Shown one piece after another: positions 61,108 through 64,000 of a stretch of DNA of 64,000 nucleotides; within the stretch, counting starts at the first letter, position 1; the number at the start of each line of letters is the position of its first letter. The notes beneath the pieces were generated by a model. That model saw only the letters and a list, made by a program, of their open reading frames with translations. It was not told the origin of the DNA and searched no databases. The DNA is from Lyngbya aestuarii BL J (GTDB lineage: Bacteria > Cyanobacteriota > Cyanobacteriia > Cyanobacteriales > Microcoleaceae), in NCBI RefSeq assembly GCF_000478195.2, contig NZ_AUZM01000023.1, positions 1-64,000 of the forward strand. The letters run 5' to 3'. Made by a program: the position numbers and the translations under genes.

Positions 61108-63927
61108 ATGAACCAGACCTCTAATCTACCTTTATCTCCGAGTCAATCTCAAGATCAAAAAATCAACAGTAGCAGACGAAGAAAAAGTCAGAGTCTTGAA
61201 CAACCTCTAGAAGTCGGACAATTTGAATTTTGGTATCAACCCACGTATCAAGTGAGTGGTTATCAAGTTTTACATAACGAAGTTCTATTACGATGGCGAG
61301 ATTGCCCTGGAAAAGTCTATTTACCGGATGAATTCATGCCTGTTTTAGCAGAAATGGGTTTACTCTCGCAACTCGATCGCTATGTAATCGATCAAGGAAT
61401 CGACGAATTAGTTTCCCAACCGCAACTGCATCTTTCTATTAACTTATCCCGTTTAGTTTTTGAAGACTCTACTCTAATTAAAGATCTTGATTCTTGGCTG
61501 AGTGAAACTCAAGTTAATCCCAAACGCTTATGCTTTGAACTCACCGAATCAACAATTGCTCAACACTTTATTACTGCCCTCAGCTTTATTCAAAATCTTA
61601 CCGCTTTGGGGTGTTTAGTCACGATCGATAACTTCACCGGACGGGAACTCACTCTGTCTCAGTGTAAACAACTCCCAGTCGATCTCGTTAAACTCGATAA
61701 TCAATTTTTAGGCAGTATCAAAGCCAACCCCGAAAGTGTCGCCCTCATCAAACGCCTGCGAGAAATTAGCTACACAATGGGTCAAGTCGTTGTCAAATAC
61801 GTTGAAGACGAACAAACCCTAGAATTGGTTGAACGAATGAACCTTGATGCCATTCAAGGAAATCTGTTACAACTGCCCCATGATACTCCACAATTTAAAG
61901 CCTGGGTTAATCCCTATATTGATGAGGGTGAAACTGATGCAATTAAAGGTTCAAAACCGAGTGAAGCTGTTAGTCATCTCGGCAAACAATCTTCAATTGA
62001 ACCAAGTCAAACCGACTTTTGGACGACTGCACCCGTTTCAGAAGAACAACCTCCCGCAGCAACTCGGCCAGAAGTTCCGCCCATTGCCGCCATTACACCC
62101 ACTGCTTCATCAGCATTATCGACATCCAACTCCTCGTCATCAGCCCTCAACACAGTCGATGATTCTAAATCCGAGTTAACTCCTGCCCATCCCCATATTC
62201 CCCCGCAAAAATACGCAACTCCTGAACAAAAATCTAACTCGATTAATCGGTTACTGTGGGGGACTGCTTTTGTCGGAGTGAGTATTGCTGCTTTGGGAAT
62301 TGCAGTGACTTCAGTTTGGCATCGGATGTCTCATATCGTCGTTAAACACGGGGTTGTTAACGGTCGGTTAGTTAGACTGCGATCGCCATTTTACGGTCAT
62401 GTCCGAGAATTTTACGCTCGTCCGGGTGTTCAAGTCAAAGCCGATCAAATTTTGGCTCATATTGAGCATATTCCCGATGAAGAAAACTTTTATCAAAAAC
62501 CCGAACTTGCAGAATATCAATCCATCCCTGTACTTGATTTTGACAGTGAACCTCCCACCTATGAAACCCTATTAGACGATACCAAAAAATACGAAAAACT
62601 CGAAGATCAAGCCTACGATATTCAACAAAAAATAGTTCGACTGCAAGGTGAACTGCAAAATAACCAGAACCAACTCAGCGCCAGCGAACAAACCGTTGCT
62701 TCTCTGAGCGCTCGTTTAGCAGAAATCAAACAAAAACACCAACAATTACGCACCGTAGAAATCAGTATTAGTGCAACAGAAGTTCCTCAAAGTCAAGCTG
62801 ACTTGGATAAAGCCCTCGCGAGCGCCAAACTTGCTCGCATCGAATACGAACGCTTCCGCGACTTGCAACTCGAAGGGGCTGTTTCTTCTCAACGAGTTGA
62901 TCAGTTACAAGTTGCCTGGGAAACTGCTCAAGCCGAAGTTCAACAAGCCAGAGAACAGTTAAAAGCCGCGCAAGTGACTTACAACGCTTCTCAAATGGGT
63001 TTAGCCAGCGATAATAAATATTCTAATGCTCTGGCTGAAGAAGCCGATCAACTCGAACAAGAACTCGAACAAGAGTCGATGAAAACGCGAAGTTTACAGG
63101 CTGAAGTGGCGAACCTAGAGCAACAATTAAGTTTAGCTGAAAACCTGTACAATCAACGTCAGGCACAGATGCAGGAAGAACAAGTTAATATTCAACGCAT
63201 TCGTCAAGAACGACAACAACGCTACGAAGAACAACTGGCTTTTCACCAACAGCAAGTTCAACAACAAGAACAGCAAATTCAAGCTGAACAAGTCGCCCAA
63301 CAACAAGTCCAACAACAGACAATTACCCCTTTAAAAACTCAACTAAAAGCTCCCTTTACCAGCGTTGTCTACCGCACTGAACGGGAAAAAGGAGAACTCG
63401 TTAATAAATCTGAAGCGGTTCTGAGTTTACTTGATTGTAATAGTTTGTGGGTAGAAGCGGTAATTCGGGCTGAAGATGCGAGTCGTTTAGATACCCAAAA
63501 ATCTGTTCAGGTACGACTGGCTAACAATTCTGAGATTTTAAAAGGTGAAATTGATCTCATTCAACCTGTTAGCGTCATTAGCGCTCAACCGCAAACCGGA
63601 AGTTTTGCTGATATCGATAAACAAGGACGACGGATGCAAGTTCAAGCCCTCTCTCCCACGATTCCGGCTGAACTGATGGATGAGTCCTTTTTAAAGCGGG
63701 TTACGGTTAAGATTCCGCCGCATCAGAATGGAAATCAACCTCAACAATTGTGCGGACTCGGACAAGTTGCACAAATTACTTTTGCTCGTCAATTTAACCC
63801 TCAACTCACAACGGTATTTGCAGGGGTTCGTCAGTTTCCGGCAATGATTATGAATCAATTTTCCCGGTTTAATTCTACCCCAAAACTTCCCGAGGAAATT
63901 GTTGTTAATCCTCCAGAAAAAAACTAA
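61108..63927 (+). CDS. Degenerate EAL domain fused to a HlyD-type membrane-fusion protein
   Basis: 939 aa from the ATG at 61108; an upstream in-frame TTG at 61081 is less likely. Residues ~35-270 form an EAL-like domain: NEVLLRW, SINLS and LTEST are kept, but DDFGTG has become DNFTGR and EGVE reads KYVE, so c-di-GMP hydrolysis is unlikely and binding is possible. A Pro/Ser-rich linker (about 290-370) leads to a membrane helix (about 381-405). Then come a lipoyl half (GHVREFYARPGVQVKADQIL), a very long Gln-rich coiled coil (about 495-745), the second lipoyl half (APFTSVVYRTEREKGELV) and a beta-barrel end. It looks like a c-di-GMP-sensing export adaptor. Confidence 0.85.
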   Translation: MNQTSNLPLSPSQSQDQKINSSRRRKSQSLEQPLEVGQFEFWYQPTYQVSGYQVLHNEVLLRWRDCPGKVYLPDEFMPVLAEMGLLSQLDRYVIDQGIDELVSQPQLHLSINLSRLVFEDSTLIKDLDSWLSETQVNPKRLCFELTESTIAQHFITALSFIQNLTALGCLVTIDNFTGRELTLSQCKQLPVDLVKLDNQFLGSIKANPESVALIKRLREISYTMGQVVVKYVEDEQTLELVERMNLDAIQGNLLQLPHDTPQFKAWVNPYIDEGETDAIKGSKPSEAVSHLGKQSSIEPSQTDFWTTAPVSEEQPPAATRPEVPPIAAITPTASSALSTSNSSSSALNTVDDSKSELTPAHPHIPPQKYATPEQKSNSINRLLWGTAFVGVSIAALGIAVTSVWHRMSHIVVKHGVVNGRLVRLRSPFYGHVREFYARPGVQVKADQILAHIEHIPDEENFYQKPELAEYQSIPVLDFDSEPPTYETLLDDTKKYEKLEDQAYDIQQKIVRLQGELQNNQNQLSASEQTVASLSARLAEIKQKHQQLRTVEISISATEVPQSQADLDKALASAKLARIEYERFRDLQLEGAVSSQRVDQLQVAWETAQAEVQQAREQLKAAQVTYNASQMGLASDNKYSNALAEEADQLEQELEQESMKTRSLQAEVANLEQQLSLAENLYNQRQAQMQEEQVNIQRIRQERQQRYEEQLAFHQQQVQQQEQQIQAEQVAQQQVQQQTITPLKTQLKAPFTSVVYRTEREKGELVNKSEAVLSLLDCNSLWVEAVIRAEDASRLDTQKSVQVRLANNSEILKGEIDLIQPVSVISAQPQTGSFADIDKQGRRMQVQALSPTIPAELMDESFLKRVTVKIPPHQNGNQPQQLCGLGQVAQITFARQFNPQLTTVFAGVRQFPAMIMNQFSRFNSTPKLPEEIVVNPPEKN

Positions 63928-63945
63928 CTTAAAGTCTTCTACAAA

Positions 63946-63967
63946 AGGGCGTGATTATTTTCGCCCT
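63946..63967 (+). terminator. Possible terminator hairpin after the EAL-HlyD gene
   Basis: AGGGCG (63946-63951) pairs with CGCCCT (63962-63967) around a 10-nt loop. No T-run follows, so termination is uncertain. Confidence 0.4.
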
Positions 63968-64000
63968 AAATTAACAAAAAACCATCTAATTCAGTTCATT

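Noticed and set aside
1-64000. CRISPR array
   Set aside because: No direct repeats with unique spacers of regular length were found; the arrays seen are short tandem minisatellites and heptamers.

Overview
The window comes from a cyanobacterium, probably a filamentous non-heterocystous (oscillatorialean) one. The evidence is psbA (photosystem II D1), a Calvin-cycle type class II aldolase, a cyanobacterial isocitrate dehydrogenase with its lineage insertion, a CAAD/CURT1-type thylakoid protein, many GCGATCGC (HIP1) octamers, and the dense short intergenic repeats usual in these genomes. Genus is not determined from sequence alone. No CRISPR array, rRNA or complete insertion sequence was found.

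Layout. 0-9 kb: a G-rich minisatellite, psbA, a large secreted G8/beta-helix protein, a membrane-anchored beta-helix protein and fructose-bisphosphate aldolase. 9-15 kb: a small MITE-like element carrying a G-rich minisatellite, an NLR-like protein that lacks its NACHT core, tRNA-Asp, gltX followed by a free-standing CAAD protein, and a small secreted protein. 15-23 kb: a type I restriction-modification operon (hsdM, hsdS, hsdR and a YgjP-like metallopeptidase), with heptamer repeats at its gene junctions. 23-37 kb: mostly housekeeping and envelope genes (mgtE, a PAS-GGDEF-EAL protein, icd, a GH13 alpha-glucan enzyme, an M23 peptidase, an M20 amidohydrolase, yidD).

37-50 kb is the most interesting part. 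Two operons and one single gene encode cysteine-free HMA2-type proteins, three DUF5132-like small membrane proteins and a P1B-like ATPase whose CPx motif is replaced. A ribbon-helix-helix-like protein with His/Cys-rich ends lies beside them. Next come a one-chain receptor protease (caspase-like CHAT domain, membrane helix, periplasmic-binding domain) and feoA-feoB. The HMA2/DUF5132/ATPase set looks like one membrane transport system of unknown substrate.

50-58.7 kb is a decaying accessory block: a glycosyltransferase with an in-frame TAA, an RND pump and adaptor fused by a deletion, a transposase remnant, and a FAAL-ACP-thioester reductase gene broken by two in-frame TAA codons. 58.7-64 kb holds a two-RCK potassium-channel-like protein with an atypical filter, and a degenerate EAL domain fused to a HlyD-type adaptor, which suggests c-di-GMP-controlled export.

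All assignments were made by reading the sequence; no database search was run.
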